A stretch of DNA of 64,000 bases, taken from NCBI RefSeq assembly GCF_012163145.1, contig NZ_JAAVTX010000002.1, forward strand, positions 310,001-374,000. Direction: 5' to 3'. This DNA is from Falsiroseomonas frigidaquae (GTDB lineage Bacteria; Pseudomonadota; Alphaproteobacteria; Acetobacterales; Acetobacteraceae). The notes beneath the pieces are model-generated. The model worked only from the letters and a program-made list of their open reading frames with translations. It made no database searches and was not told the DNA's origin. The position numbers were made by a program, and so were the translations under genes. Below are positions 1-9,623 of the stretch, in pieces (position 1 is the first letter of the stretch; each line of letters begins with the position of its first letter).

Positions 1-1149
1 GCCGTCCTGCTTGTTGCGGAAGATATTGTACATCTCCGGTCCATCCTGCAGCCCCACGGTGTGGGTGATGACGAAGGACGGATCGATCTGGCCTTCCTCG
101 ATGCGGCGCAGCAGGTCCTCCGTCCATCGCTTCACATGCGTCTGGCCGGTACGGATGGTCAGTCCCTTGTTCATCACCAGGCCCATCGGCAGCTTGTCCA
201 CCAGTCCGGAATAGACACCGGGGACGGAGAGGATGCCGGCGGGGCGGCAGACATAGATCATCTCCCGCAGCACATGCGGGCGGTCATTCTCCAGCATCAC
301 CACCTGCTTGGCGCGGTCCAGCAGCGTGTCCGGCTGGCCGATGCCGACATGACTTTCCATGCCGACGGCATCGATGCATTTATCCGGCCCCTTGCCGCCG
401 GTCAGCTCATTCAGCCGCTCGATCACGCTTTCTTCTTCGAAGTTGATCGTGATGGCGCCGCCGGCGGCGGCCATGCCGAGCCGTTCGGGCAAGCGGTCGA
501 TGGCGATGACCTGCTTCGCGCCGAGCAGCACGGCGCTGCGGATCGCCATCTGCCCGACCGGGCCGCAACCCCAGATCGCCACCGTGTCGTCCGGCTTGAT
601 GTCGCATTGCACCGCGGCCTGCCAGCCGGTCGGCAGGATGTCGGACAGGAACAGCACCTGTTCGTCCGTCAGCCCGTCCGGCACCTTGATATGCGTCTGG
701 TCGGCATAGGGCACGCGCAGATATTCGGCCTGGCCGCCGGGATAGCCGCCGGTCAGGCCGCTATAGCCGAACAGGCCGGCGCCGGCATGGCCGAAGACCT
801 TGTCCGCCATCTCCTTGTTGCGGTTGGTGGTCTCGCAGACCGACCAGTTGCCGCGCCTGCACTGCTCGCAGGTTCCGCAGGTGATGGTGAAGGGCACCAC
901 GATGCGGTCGCCCTTTTTCAGGCTGCCCTTCGCGGCGGAACCGACCTCCACCACCTCGCCCATCGTCTCATGGCCCATGATGTCGCCGGGCTTCATGGCG
1001 GGGATCAGGTTGTGGAACAGGTGCAGGTCCGATCCGCAGATCGCGCAGCTCGTCACCTTGATGATGGCGTCGCGCGGATCCTCGATGGTGGGATCGCTGA
1101 CCGTGTCGCAGCGAATGTCTTCCTTGCCGTGCCAGACCAGCGCCCGCAT
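1..1149 (-). CDS. Zinc-dependent alcohol/formaldehyde dehydrogenase family protein, C-terminus cut by window edge
   Basis: Reading the minus strand from the ATG at 1149 gives 383 codons with no stop before the window edge, so only the last few residues should be missing. The N-terminus carries the catalytic zinc region (CAICGSDLH, then GHETMGE), followed by a four-cysteine structural zinc lobe ([15 protein letters not shown]) and a Rossmann NAD site ([12 protein letters not shown]). This is the medium-chain dehydrogenase group that includes glutathione-independent formaldehyde dehydrogenase. It would oxidise a small alcohol or aldehyde with NAD; the substrate cannot be read from sequence. It lies 119 bp downstream of ndh on the same strand. 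Confidence 0.85.
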   Translation of the reverse strand, partial: MRALVWHGKEDIRCDTVSDPTIEDPRDAIIKVTSCAICGSDLHLFHNLIPAMKPGDIMGHETMGEVVEVGSAAKGSLKKGDRIVVPFTITCGTCEQCRRGNWSVCETTNRNKEMADKVFGHAGAGLFGYSGLTGGYPGGQAEYLRVPYADQTHIKVPDGLTDEQVLFLSDILPTGWQAAVQCDIKPDDTVAIWGCGPVGQMAIRSAVLLGAKQVIAIDRLPERLGMAAAGGAITINFEEESVIERLNELTGGKGPDKCIDAVGMESHVGIGQPDTLLDRAKQVVMLENDRPHVLREMIYVCRPAGILSVPGVYSGLVDKLPMGLVMNKGLTIRTGQTHVKRWTEDLLRRIEEGQIDPSFVITHTVGLQDGPEMYNIFRNKQDG

Positions 1150-1244
1150 CCGCGTCACCCCTTCAAGATGTGGCTTGAATGCGGGATGGGGTTGCGGGTT
1201 CGGCACCGCCGCGGTCACGCTGCCGCGCTTTCGGCCACGCAATC

Positions 1245-1283
1245 ACACGGGTGCGTCACACGGGCGCATCACACGGGCGCATC
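1245..1283. repeat. 13 bp tandem repeat x3 spanning the ndh stop codon
   Basis: Three consecutive 13-mers occur. The two nearer ndh are identical (acacgggcgcatc) and the outer one differs at two bases (acacgggtgcgtc). On the minus strand the unit encodes the last residues of the NADH dehydrogenase (DAPV) and its TGA, so the 3' end of the gene has been duplicated into the downstream spacer. Confidence 0.8.
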
Positions 1284-2549
1284 GCTGGGCGGACGGCGGG
1301 AGGGGGCGGTGATGAGCCGCGCGCCGCGCTGGAAGGTCAGGTAGCTCCACAGCCATTCGAAGGAGACGACGACGCGGCTGCGGAAGCCGACCAGGAAATA
1401 GACATGCGCGATGCCCCAGAACCACCAGCCGATCAGGCCGGTGAGCCTGAAGCGCCCCAGCGCCACCACGGCGGAGCGCCGGCCGATCGTCGCCAGCTCC
1501 CCCTGGTGGCGGTAGCGGAAGGCGCCGGGTGCCGTACGGCCCGCGGCGCGCGCGGCCAGCAGGCGGCCGACATGGCGGCCCATCTGCTTGGCGGCCGGCG
1601 CGGTGCCCGGCACCGGCTTGCCCTCCGCATCCTTGGCCTGCACCAGGTCGCCCACGGCGAAGACCTCCGGCAGGCCTGGCAGGGACAAATCCGGCCCGAC
1701 CTCAAGCCGCCCTGCCCGGCCCGGCTGCACGCCCAGCCACTGCGCGGCCGGGGAGGCGACGACTCCCGCGGCCCAGACCACGGTGCTGGCGGGGAAGCGA
1801 TCCTCGCCGCAGGTGACGCCGGCCTCGTCGCAGAGCGTGACCTTGCGGCCGGTCAGCACCTGAACGCCCTTGGCTTCCAGCGACCGCCGCGCGGTCTCGC
1901 CCAGATCCTCGGGGAAGGTGGACAGCACGCGCTCGCCGGCTTCCAGCAGGATGATGCGCGCCATCTCCGGCCTGATGCGGCGGAATTCGCGGGACATCGC
2001 ATCGCGCGCCAGCTCCGCCATGGCGCCGGCCAGCTCCACACCGGTGGGGCCGGCGCCGATGACGATGAAGGTCAGCAGGCGCTGGCGCTCGGTGGCGTCC
2101 ATGGTCAGCTCGGCCTGCTCGAAGGCCACCAGCAGGCGGCGGCGCAGCGCGGTGGCGTCGTCCAGCGTCTTCAGGCCGGGTGCCACGCCCGCCCATTCGT
2201 CATGGCCGAAATAGGAATGGGTGGCGCCGGTGGCGACCACCAGCGCGTCATAGGGCAGGCGCAGGCCGTCCTGCGTCCGCACCTGGCGGGCGGCGGTGTC
2301 GATGCCCGAGACCTCCGCCATCAGCACCGTCACATTGGGCTGGCGACGGAAGATGGCGCGGATCGGCCAGGCGATGTCGCCGGGCGACAGCGCCGCGGTC
2401 GCAACCTGGTACAGCAGCGGCTGGAACAGGTGGTGGTTGTGGCGGTCGACCAGCGTGACCTCCACCGGCGCATGGCGCAGTGCGCGTGCCGCCTCCATCC
2501 CGCCGAAGCCGGCGCCGAGGATCACCACGCGGAAGGGCGCCGCCGCCAT
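1269..2549 (-). CDS. ndh: Type II NADH dehydrogenase (NAD(P)/FAD-dependent oxidoreductase)
   Basis: This 426-residue protein has the two-dinucleotide-fold plan of NDH-2 enzymes, which pass electrons from NADH to quinone at the inner membrane face without pumping protons. The FAD fold is at the N-terminus (ILGAGFGGMEAARAL, about residues 9-23), the NADH fold is central (VIGAGPTGVELAGAM), and a second FAD motif follows (VFAVGDLVQ). The C-terminus is amphipathic and aromatic-rich (YFLVGFRSRVVVSFEWLWSY), as expected for membrane attachment. It starts 2 bp after the stop of the alpha/beta hydrolase gene and is probably cotranscribed with it. Its last codons lie in a 13 bp tandem repeat. Confidence 0.88.
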   Translation of the reverse strand: MAAAPFRVVILGAGFGGMEAARALRHAPVEVTLVDRHNHHLFQPLLYQVATAALSPGDIAWPIRAIFRRQPNVTVLMAEVSGIDTAARQVRTQDGLRLPYDALVVATGATHSYFGHDEWAGVAPGLKTLDDATALRRRLLVAFEQAELTMDATERQRLLTFIVIGAGPTGVELAGAMAELARDAMSREFRRIRPEMARIILLEAGERVLSTFPEDLGETARRSLEAKGVQVLTGRKVTLCDEAGVTCGEDRFPASTVVWAAGVVASPAAQWLGVQPGRAGRLEVGPDLSLPGLPEVFAVGDLVQAKDAEGKPVPGTAPAAKQMGRHVGRLLAARAAGRTAPGAFRYRHQGELATIGRRSAVVALGRFRLTGLIGWWFWGIAHVYFLVGFRSRVVVSFEWLWSYLTFQRGARLITAPSRRPPSDAPV

Positions 2550-2551
2550 GG

Positions 2552-3520
2552 CTAGTCGCGCGCCCTTTCGTCACGCACCCGGTCGGCAGCATCGCGGATC
2601 GCCTGCACCACCGCCTCCGGCGCCGCATGGTGGATCATGTGGCCGGCGCCGGGCACCAGGCGCAGCTCGCTGCCCGGAATGTCCCGGTGCAGGCGGGCGG
2701 ATTGCCGGCCGACATCGGCGATCTGGTCATCCGCACCGGCCAGGATCAGCACCGGCATCCGCACCTCCCCATGCCGGTTCCGCGTGGCTGCCGCACCCGG
2801 GATCATCAGCGCGGTATCGGCGGCGGCGGCGCGCAGCTGGGATGGGCGCAGCGCCAGGCCGGTGGGGAAGCCTTCGGCGAAATGCGCCGGCACCGGGCCC
2901 GGGGAGAAGATGCGGCGGAACAGCAGCGGCGTGATCGCCCACGCGATCAGTGGGGAGATGGTGTAGCGCATCACATCGCCGAGGATCGGGATGGCGGGGC
3001 CGGAGAAGGCAGGCACGTCCATCCTCAGCGTCGGCGTGAAGTAGCCCGACATCAGCACCAGCGCCGCCACCTGGTCCGGCCGCTGCAACGCCATCTCCAG
3101 CGCCACCAGCGTACCCCAGCTATGCCCGGCCACCACCGAGCGCTGGATGCCCATGCGCCGCAGCGCATGGCGCAGCAGCCTGGCCTGCGCGGCGGCGGTC
3201 CAGATGTGGCGGCGCGGCCGGTCGCTGTAGCCGAAGCCGGGGCGGTCGAAGGCGATCACGTGATGGTGGCGCGCCAACTCGTCCAGGATACCGCTGAGCG
3301 CGAAATCCTCCGCCATCGCGCCATTGCCGTGCAGCAGCACGACGGTCGGCCCGGCCTGCGCCGCGCCCCGTTCCAGGAAGTGCAGCCGCACGCCATCCAC
3401 GGTCAGGAAGCGGCCGCGTGGCGGGTGGCGTGCCTCGTTGCGGCGCGCGACGAGGTCGTTGGCCAGCACGGCGCCGCCAAGGGCCACCGCCGCGCCGGCA
3501 ATCCAGTTTGCTGCTTTCAT
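2552..3520 (-). CDS. Alpha/beta fold hydrolase with N-terminal membrane anchor
   Basis: The 322-residue protein opens with a hydrophobic segment (residues 5-20) that could be an anchor or signal sequence. An alpha/beta hydrolase domain follows, with an oxyanion region (VVLLHGNGAMAEDF), nucleophile elbow GHSWGT, a likely acidic residue in LILAGADDQIA and a likely catalytic histidine in GAGHMIHH. It resembles epoxide hydrolase/lactonase-type and general esterase enzymes; the substrate is not predictable. The ATG at 3520 is the only early in-frame start. It immediately precedes ndh, suggesting a two-gene operon without an obvious functional link. Confidence 0.82.
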   Translation of the reverse strand: MKAANWIAGAAVALGGAVLANDLVARRNEARHPPRGRFLTVDGVRLHFLERGAAQAGPTVVLLHGNGAMAEDFALSGILDELARHHHVIAFDRPGFGYSDRPRRHIWTAAAQARLLRHALRRMGIQRSVVAGHSWGTLVALEMALQRPDQVAALVLMSGYFTPTLRMDVPAFSGPAIPILGDVMRYTISPLIAWAITPLLFRRIFSPGPVPAHFAEGFPTGLALRPSQLRAAAADTALMIPGAAATRNRHGEVRMPVLILAGADDQIADVGRQSARLHRDIPGSELRLVPGAGHMIHHAAPEAVVQAIRDAADRVRDERARD

Positions 3521-3557
3521 GCGGCGCCAACGTGCTGCGCCGCAGCAGGTTGCCGCG

Positions 3558-4694
3558 CTACAGCGCCGGCAGCGGGGTCTCGAACAGCCGCACGAACAGG
3601 CGGGTGCGCGCCACCAGGCAGCCGATCTCGATATGCTCGGCGAAACTGTGTGGCCCGCCGCCGATCACGCCGAGGCCATCCAGCGTCGGCACGCCCAGCG
3701 CGCCGGTGAAATTGCCGTCCGAGCCGCCGCCGGCGATGCGTTCTCCCGCCACCGGAAAGTCGCCATCCGCCGCCAGCGCCTTCGCATGGTCGTACAGCGC
3801 CTGGATGGCCGGCGACTTGCCGAAGGGCGGGCGGGACAGGCCGGGCACCACCTCCAGCGTCACATCCGGGTCATGCGGCCGCAACGCGAAGAGCGCATTG
3901 TGCAATTCGCGCGCCTCCGCCGCCGTGGGCACCAGCGCGTAGCAGATCGCGCGGCATTCGGCGGGCACCATGTTCTCATGCGTGCCGCCGGAGATGGTGC
4001 CGATATTGACGTAGAAGTTGCGCGGGTAGTCGGTCAGCGCCTCGATCGCCAGCACCTGCCGCGCCATCTCCCGGATCGCGCTGCGGCCCTCGGCATGGGT
4101 GGCGCCGGCATGGGCGGGGCGGCCGATGGTGCGCAGATGGTAGCGCGCGATGCCGTGGCGGCCGACGGTGAGCCGCCCGCCCTCTCCCGAGGGTTCCGGC
4201 ACCAGCACCGCGGCATGGCGCCGCGCCTCCGCCTCGATGGCGGGGCGGGAGGAGGGGCTGCCCGCCTCCTCGTCCGGGATCATCATGAAGCTGACCGGCA
4301 GCAGCGGGCGGCGGCCCTGTGCGTGCAGATGCTCCAGCGCGGCCAGCGCCATGGCATTGCCGCCCTTCATGTCATAGATGCCGGGGCCATAGGCGCGGCT
4401 GCCCTCCACCCGGAACGGCAGCTTCCCGGCCAGGGTGCCGACCGGATGCACGGTGTCGATATGGCCGAGCAGCAGCAGGCCGGGGCCGGGCTGTTCACCT
4501 TCGACTCGGCCGATCAGGATGTCGGCGAAGCCGTCCCGGCCGGGAATGCGCTCGATCCGCGCGCCGATCGCCCGCAGCTTCGCCTCCACATGGTCCGCCA
4601 TGCGGTTCACCGCGGCGACATCCTGCGTCGGGCTTTCGATCTCGACCCAGCCCTGCAACGCCGCCAGCAGGCCCTCCGCCGTCAACTCCCGCAT
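3558..4694 (-). CDS. M20 family metallopeptidase, glutamate carboxypeptidase (CPG2) type
   Basis: Starting at the ATG at 4694 gives 378 residues. The longer open frame upstream runs through the opposite-strand glycine riboswitch and is not credible coding sequence. M20 metal-binding landmarks are in order: GHIDTVHP, the bridging aspartate in DMKGG, the catalytic pair in PDEEAGS, VPEPSGEGG and the late HSFAEHIE. A central dimerisation domain contains the conserved GRPAHAG. Such enzymes remove C-terminal glutamate or hydrolyse acyl-amino acids using a di-zinc centre. It is divergent from the gcv operon, sharing a 400 bp intergenic region. No signal peptide is evident. Confidence 0.87.
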   Translation of the reverse strand: MRELTAEGLLAALQGWVEIESPTQDVAAVNRMADHVEAKLRAIGARIERIPGRDGFADILIGRVEGEQPGPGLLLLGHIDTVHPVGTLAGKLPFRVEGSRAYGPGIYDMKGGNAMALAALEHLHAQGRRPLLPVSFMMIPDEEAGSPSSRPAIEAEARRHAAVLVPEPSGEGGRLTVGRHGIARYHLRTIGRPAHAGATHAEGRSAIREMARQVLAIEALTDYPRNFYVNIGTISGGTHENMVPAECRAICYALVPTAAEARELHNALFALRPHDPDVTLEVVPGLSRPPFGKSPAIQALYDHAKALAADGDFPVAGERIAGGGSDGNFTGALGVPTLDGLGVIGGGPHSFAEHIEIGCLVARTRLFVRLFETPLPAL

Positions 4695-4778
4695 CGCCTG
4701 CCGTCCCTCGCTTTGTTGCGCCGGCAGGAAACCACCCGTCCGGCAGGGGTGGAACCCTCGCCCGGCCGAAAAGCGCCG

Positions 4779-4807
4779 TTGCACCCTGTCCCGGCCTCGG
4801 GCATACC
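4779..4807 (+). promoter_or_regulatory. Probable sigma-70 promoter of the gcvTHP operon
   Basis: A -35 box ttgcac (4779-4784) and a -10 box catacc (4802-4807) are separated by 17 bp. Transcription would begin about 4814, just before the first paired stem of the glycine riboswitch. The -10 box is weak, so the assignment rests on spacing and position. Confidence 0.4.
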
Positions 4808-4822
4808 CGCCGCTCCCGTGGA

Positions 4823-5045
4823 CCGCGCGGGAGAGAGTGGCGAGGGGCCTTTTCGGGTTCCGAAACCGCCGCCGAAGGCGCAACCGGCCCCCGGAAACGC
4901 TCAGGCAGAAGGGCCGCGCGGGCAGGAGCCGAAGGGCTCGGCGGGACTCTGGAAAGCTCGCGCTCCGAACGGGGCGCGGCACCGACGGAGTAAGGCAGCG
5001 CCGGGAGGCGGGCCGAATCTCTCAGGTCACCGGACAGAGGGGGGT
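4823..5045 (+). promoter_or_regulatory. Tandem glycine riboswitch upstream of gcvT
   Basis: Two consecutive glycine aptamers are visible. Aptamer 1 is closed by a P1 helix of ccgcgcgg at 4823-4830 and 4914-4921 and contains the core strings gggagag, gccgaaggcgcaacc and aacgctcaggca. Aptamer 2 (about 4944-5045) contains gccgaatctctcaggtcacc and ggacag, the most conserved 3' part of the family. The short linker between them is typical of cooperative tandem glycine switches, which turn on glycine cleavage genes when glycine is abundant. The expression platform probably acts on the roughly 50 nt before the gcvT GTG, including its tttggggg ribosome binding site. Confidence 0.93.
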
Positions 5046-5094
5046 CACGGAACACCCGACGCCATTTCGGCGATGGGAAGCCTTTGGGGGCACC

Positions 5095-6195
5095 GTGGCC
5101 GATACCGATTTGCTCGAGACACCACTCGCATCGCTGCATCGGGAGCTGGGCGGGCGCATGGTGCCCTTCGCCGGCTATGCCATGCCGGTGCAATACCCGG
5201 CCGGCATCATGGCGGAACACCTGCATACGCGCGCCAGCGCCGGGCTGTTCGACGTCTCCCATATGGGCCAGGCCGAACTCATCGGCGAAGGCGCCGCCGC
5301 GGCGCTGGAAAAGCTGACGCCAGCGGATGTGCAGATCCTCAAGCCCGGCCGGCAGCGCTACGGCGTGCTGATGACCGAGACGGGCGGCATCCTCGACGAC
5401 TTCATGGTCGCCAATCGCGGCGACCGGCTGTTCCTGGTGCTCAACGCCTCCCGCAAGCATCTCGACATCCCGGCCATCGAGGCGGTGCTGCCGGCGGGCG
5501 TCACGCTGCGGCCGCTGCCGGACCGCGCGCTGGTGGCGCTGCAGGGGCCGGGCGCCGTCCCCGCCCTGGCCACCCTGGCGCCGGGCATCGCCGCCATGAA
5601 GTTCATGGACTTTTCCGAATTCGAGATCGCCGGCGTGCCCTGCCTGGTCAGCCGCAGCGGCTATACCGGCGAGGATGGCGTGGAGATTTCCATCCCGGCC
5701 GAGCAGGCGGAGGCGGTGGCCAAGGCCCTGCTGGCGCTGCCGGGCGTGATGCCGGCTGGCCTCGGCGCGCGGGATTCACTGCGGCTGGAGGCCGGCCTCT
5801 GCCTCTACGGCAACGACCTCGACGAGACGACCAGCCCGGTGGAAGCCAATCTGGTCTGGACCATGGGCAAGCGCCGCCGCACGGCCTGGGATTTCCGCGG
5901 CGCCGAGCGCTGCCGCGACGAGTTGGACAATGGCGCGAAGCGTTTGCGCGTCGGCATCCAGCCGGAAGGGCGCCAGCCGGCCCGCGGCCACACGCCGGTG
6001 CAGGTTTCCGGCGAGGTGGTCGGCGAAATCACCTCCGGCGGCTTCGGCCCCTCCGTCAACGCGCCCGTGGCCATGGGTTATGTCGCGCGCGGCGCGGCGG
6101 CCGATGGCACGGCCCTCGAACTGATGGTGCGCGGCAAGGCGCTGCCCGCCCGCATCTGCCCCCTGCCCTTCGCTCCCCACCGCTACGCTCGCTGA
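5095..6195 (+). CDS. gcvT: Glycine cleavage system T protein (aminomethyltransferase)
   Basis: The chosen GTG at 5095 follows a good Shine-Dalgarno (tttggggg, 5-6 nt away) and gives 366 residues, the usual length for GcvT. The open frame continues upstream through the riboswitch, so longer starts are rejected. GcvT takes the aminomethyl group from lipoyl-GcvH and transfers it to tetrahydrofolate, releasing ammonia and 5,10-methylene-THF in the cytoplasm. Family signatures include VPFAGYAMPVQY near the N-terminus, ASAGLFDVSHMGQ, RSGYTGEDGVEI and GARDSLRLEAGLCLYGNDLD. It is followed 15 bp later by gcvH. Glycine riboswitch control is expected. Confidence 0.96.
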   Translation: MADTDLLETPLASLHRELGGRMVPFAGYAMPVQYPAGIMAEHLHTRASAGLFDVSHMGQAELIGEGAAAALEKLTPADVQILKPGRQRYGVLMTETGGILDDFMVANRGDRLFLVLNASRKHLDIPAIEAVLPAGVTLRPLPDRALVALQGPGAVPALATLAPGIAAMKFMDFSEFEIAGVPCLVSRSGYTGEDGVEISIPAEQAEAVAKALLALPGVMPAGLGARDSLRLEAGLCLYGNDLDETTSPVEANLVWTMGKRRRTAWDFRGAERCRDELDNGAKRLRVGIQPEGRQPARGHTPVQVSGEVVGEITSGGFGPSVNAPVAMGYVARGAAADGTALELMVRGKALPARICPLPFAPHRYAR

Positions 6196-6210
6196 AAAGG
6201 TTCCCGGACA

Positions 6211-6588
6211 ATGGCCGAACTGCGCTTCACCAAAGACCATGAGTGGATCCGGCTGGATGGCGACGTCGCCACCATCGGCATCACCGACCACGCCCAGAAC
6301 GCGCTGGGCGACGTGGTCTTCGTCGACCTGCCGGAGCCGGGCCGCGAGGTCACGGAAGGCGAGGCCTGCGCCGTGGTCGAGAGCGTGAAGGCGGCGTCGG
6401 ACGTCTATGCCCCGGTCGCCGGCAAGGTGGTGGAGACCAACGCCGCGCTGGTCGAAAACCCGGCGCTGATCAACAGCGCGCCGACCGGCGAGGGCTGGTT
6501 CTTCAAGATCGGCGGCGTCGAGGCCGCGACGGTCGATGCGCTGATGGATGAGGCCGCCTACGCCGCCTTCGTGGACAGCCTCGCATGA
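6211..6588 (+). CDS. gcvH: Glycine cleavage system H protein (lipoyl carrier)
   Basis: This 125-residue protein is full length for GcvH, the lipoylated shuttle of the glycine cleavage complex. The lipoylation motif [13 protein letters not shown] contains the modifiable lysine, and the flanking hammerhead fold segments ([20 protein letters not shown] and GEGWFFKI) are intact. It lies between gcvT and gcvP, overlaps gcvP by 4 bp (ATGA), and is therefore translationally coupled to it. Confidence 0.97.
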   Translation: MAELRFTKDHEWIRLDGDVATIGITDHAQNALGDVVFVDLPEPGREVTEGEACAVVESVKAASDVYAPVAGKVVETNAALVENPALINSAPTGEGWFFKIGGVEAATVDALMDEAAYAAFVDSLA

Positions 6589-9491
6589 ACGCCATTGCCC
6601 AGCTGAGCGCGCTTGAGGACAAGGGCGAGTTCGCCCGTCGCCATATCGGCCCTTCGGAGGCGGAGGTTGCCGCCATGCTGAAGGTGGTCGGCGCCGAGAG
6701 CCTGGAGGCGCTGGCCGCCCGCACCGTGCCCGCCGATATCCGCAGCAACGCGCCCCTGCCCCTGCCGCCGGCAGCGACCGAGGCCGAGGCGATCGCGGAG
6801 TTGCGCGCGCTGGCAGGGAAGAACCGCGCCGACATCAAGTCGCTGATCGGCATCGGCTACCACGGCACGCTGACGCCGCCCGTCATCCTGCGCAACGTGC
6901 TGGAGAATCCGGGCTGGTACACCGCCTACACGCCATACCAGGCGGAACTCGCCCAGGGCCGGCTTGAGGCGCTGCTGAATTTCCAGACCATGGTGACGGA
7001 CCTCGCCGGCCTGCCCGTGGCGAATGCGTCCCTGCTCGATGAGGCGACGGCGGCGGCGGAAGCCATGGCGCTGGCGCATGCCGCGACGCGCGGCAAGTCG
7101 GACGCCATCGTCATCGCCTCGGACGTGCACCCGCAGACCCGCGCCGTGGTCGCCGGCCGCGCGGAGCCGCTGGGCTTCCGGGTGCTGATCGCGAAGCCCT
7201 CCGAGATCGTCGCGACCGTGACCGCGGAAAAGCCTTTCGCGCTGCTGCTGCAGTATCCGGGCACGACCGGCGAAGTGCGCGACCTGACGAAGGAGATCGC
7301 CTCGGTGCACGGCGCCGGCGGCCTCGCCATCGTCGCCGCCGATCCGCTGTCGCTGGTGCTGCTGAAGCCGCCGGGGGAGATGGGCGCGGACGTCGTCGTC
7401 GGCTCCACCCAGCGTTTCGGCGTGCCGATGGGCTATGGCGGGCCGCATGCCGGCTACATGGCGGTGAAGGATGCCCACAAGCGGCTGATGCCGGGGCGCC
7501 TGGTTGGCGTCTCGCTGGATGCCGCGGGCCAGCCCGCCATGCGCCTGGCGCTGCAGACGCGCGAACAGCATATCCGGCGCGAGAAGGCGACGAGCAATAT
7601 CTGCACCGCGCAGGTGCTGCTGGCCGTGATGGCCAGCATGTACGCCGTGTGGCACGGGCCGGAGGGGCTGACCCGCATCGCCCAGCGCGTCGCCTTGCAG
7701 GCACGTCTGCTGGCCGGTGCCGCCAGGCGCGCCGGCTTCGCCCTGCGCCATCGCGACATCTTCGACACCATCTGCATCGAGGCCGGCAGCAAGGCGGAGG
7801 CGCTGATCGCCGGCGCCCTGAAGCGCGGCTTCAACCTGGCGCGTCACGAAGGCGGCGGCGTCGGCATCGCGCTCGATGAGACGGTGACCCGTGCGGATCT
7901 TCTGGCGCTGCTGGATGCGATCGCGGAGGCCGCCGGCCAGGCGGCGCCGCAGCTCGACGGCATCGACCCGGAAGGCGGCATCCCCGCCTCCCTCACCCGC
8001 GCCAGCACCTTCCTGACGGCGGAGGTCTTCCGCAGCCATCACGCCGAACACGCGATGCTGCGCTACCTGAAGAAGCTGGAGGACAAGGACGTCGCGCTGA
8101 ACCGCAGCATGATCCCGCTGGGGTCCTGCACGATGAAGCTGAACGCGACGGCCGAGATGATCCCCGTGACCTTCCCGGGTTTCGGCAACATCCACCCCTT
8201 CGCCCCGGTGGACCAGGCGACCGGCTATATCGAGATGATCCGGCGCCTGGAAGGCTGGCTCTGCGCGGTTACCGGCTTCGCCGCCGTGTCGTTGCAGCCG
8301 AATGCGGGCAGCGCCGGCGAATATGCCGGGCTGCTGGCGATCCGTGGCTGGCATCGCGCGCGCGGCGACCTTGCGCGCGATATCTGCCTGATCCCCTCCT
8401 CCGCCCACGGCACCAACCCGGCCTCCGCCGTGATGGCCGGCATGAAGGTGGTGGTGGTGGGCTGCGACCGCGACGGCAACGTGGATCTGGACGATCTGCG
8501 CGCCAAGGCGGACCAGTATGCGGATCGCCTCGCCGCGCTGATGGTCACCTACCCGTCCACGCATGGCGTGTTCGAGGAAGCCATCCGCGAAATCTGCGCC
8601 CTGATCCATGCGAAGGGCGGCCAGGTCTATATGGACGGCGCCAACATGAACGCGCAGGTCGGGCTCACCAGCCCGGCCGCGATCGGCGCCGATGTGTGCC
8701 ACCTGAACCTGCACAAGACCTTCTGCATCCCGCATGGCGGCGGCGGGCCGGGTGTCGGCCCGATCGGCGTCGCGGCGCATCTGGCGCCCTATCTGCCGGC
8801 GCATCCGATGCTGGCGGAAGCCGGCCCGCAGGCGACCAGCCACGGGCCGGTGGCGGCAGCCCCCTTCGGCAGCGCCTCCATCCTGCCGATCTCTTACGCC
8901 TATATCCGCATGATGGGGCCGGAGGGGCTGAAGCGCGCGACGGAGGTGGCGATCCTCAACGCCAACTACATGGCGGTGAAGCTGTCCGAACATTTCCCGG
9001 TGCTGTATCGCGGCCGCCAGGGCATGGTGGCCCATGAATGCATCCTGGATTGCCGCGGCTTCCAGCAGAATGGCGGCGCCTCGGTCGAGGACATCGCCAA
9101 GCGCCTGCAGGATTACGGCTTCCACGCGCCCACCATGTCCTGGCCGGTGACCGGCACGCTGATGGTGGAGCCCACCGAATCCGAGACGATGGGTGAGTTG
9201 GATCGCTTCATCGCGGCCATGGTCTCGATCCGCGGCGAAATCCGCGCCATCGAGCAGGGCCGCATGGACCGCGCCGACAACCCGCTGAAGAACGCGCCCC
9301 ACACGGCGGCGGAGGTGATGGCCAGCGACTGGTCGCACCCCTACACCCGCGAACAGGCCGCCTTCCCGCTGCCCTATGTGGCGCGCCAGAAGTACTGGCC
9401 GCCGGTGAAGCGGGTGGACAATGTGCATGGCGACCGCAACCTGGTCTGCACCTGCGCGCCGCTGGAAGCCTACGCCCAGGCGGCGGAGTAG
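6585..9491 (+). CDS. gcvP: Glycine dehydrogenase (decarboxylating), single-chain P protein
   Basis: The 968-residue protein is the fused, homodimer-type P protein rather than the split GcvPA/GcvPB form. It decarboxylates glycine using pyridoxal phosphate and loads the aminomethyl group onto GcvH. The N-terminal half has the FxxRHIG start ([17 protein letters not shown]) and the C-terminal half has the PLP-lysine motif [18 protein letters not shown]. The glycine-rich loop and [10 protein letters not shown] are also conserved. It ends the riboswitch-controlled operon and is followed by several GC-rich hairpins. The large open frames opposite this gene are codon-composition shadows. Confidence 0.97.
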   Translation: MNAIAQLSALEDKGEFARRHIGPSEAEVAAMLKVVGAESLEALAARTVPADIRSNAPLPLPPAATEAEAIAELRALAGKNRADIKSLIGIGYHGTLTPPVILRNVLENPGWYTAYTPYQAELAQGRLEALLNFQTMVTDLAGLPVANASLLDEATAAAEAMALAHAATRGKSDAIVIASDVHPQTRAVVAGRAEPLGFRVLIAKPSEIVATVTAEKPFALLLQYPGTTGEVRDLTKEIASVHGAGGLAIVAADPLSLVLLKPPGEMGADVVVGSTQRFGVPMGYGGPHAGYMAVKDAHKRLMPGRLVGVSLDAAGQPAMRLALQTREQHIRREKATSNICTAQVLLAVMASMYAVWHGPEGLTRIAQRVALQARLLAGAARRAGFALRHRDIFDTICIEAGSKAEALIAGALKRGFNLARHEGGGVGIALDETVTRADLLALLDAIAEAAGQAAPQLDGIDPEGGIPASLTRASTFLTAEVFRSHHAEHAMLRYLKKLEDKDVALNRSMIPLGSCTMKLNATAEMIPVTFPGFGNIHPFAPVDQATGYIEMIRRLEGWLCAVTGFAAVSLQPNAGSAGEYAGLLAIRGWHRARGDLARDICLIPSSAHGTNPASAVMAGMKVVVVGCDRDGNVDLDDLRAKADQYADRLAALMVTYPSTHGVFEEAIREICALIHAKGGQVYMDGANMNAQVGLTSPAAIGADVCHLNLHKTFCIPHGGGGPGVGPIGVAAHLAPYLPAHPMLAEAGPQATSHGPVAAAPFGSASILPISYAYIRMMGPEGLKRATEVAILNANYMAVKLSEHFPVLYRGRQGMVAHECILDCRGFQQNGGASVEDIAKRLQDYGFHAPTMSWPVTGTLMVEPTESETMGELDRFIAAMVSIRGEIRAIEQGRMDRADNPLKNAPHTAAEVMASDWSHPYTREQAAFPLPYVARQKYWPPVKRVDNVHGDRNLVCTCAPLEAYAQAAE

Positions 9492-9494
9492 ATG

Positions 9495-9575
9495 CGGCCG
9501 GCATCTTCCGCCGGCCGAGCGGCCGGATGGCCGCCGCGGCTTACGCCGCGTAGCCAAGGGCCGCGGATGCGGCCC
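9495..9575. repeat. Cluster of three GC-rich hairpins after gcvP
   Basis: Three perfect inverted repeats follow the gcvP stop: cggccggc with a 7-nt loop (9495-9517), cgcggc-ttac-gccgcg (9535-9550) and gggccgc-ggat-gcggccc (9558-9575). There is no U-tract, so intrinsic termination is uncertain. The last resembles the GCGGCC/GGCCGC hairpins found after groES and before phaR in this window. Confidence 0.6.
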
Positions 9576-9623
9576 GCCCGTCACGCCACAGGCGTGCCTA
9601 CGGCACGATTGAGGGTCGCATAG

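Noticed and set aside
61-1344. 427-codon plus-strand open frame
   Set aside because: Antisense to the zinc alcohol dehydrogenase, whose zinc and NAD motifs are intact.
4695-4982. N-terminal extension of the M20 peptidase
   Set aside because: Low-complexity translation of the riboswitch antisense strand; the ATG at 4694 gives a normal family start.
3324-6242. 972-codon plus-strand frame crossing the riboswitch
   Set aside because: Antisense to the M20 peptidase, runs through the structured RNA and is out of frame with gcvT.
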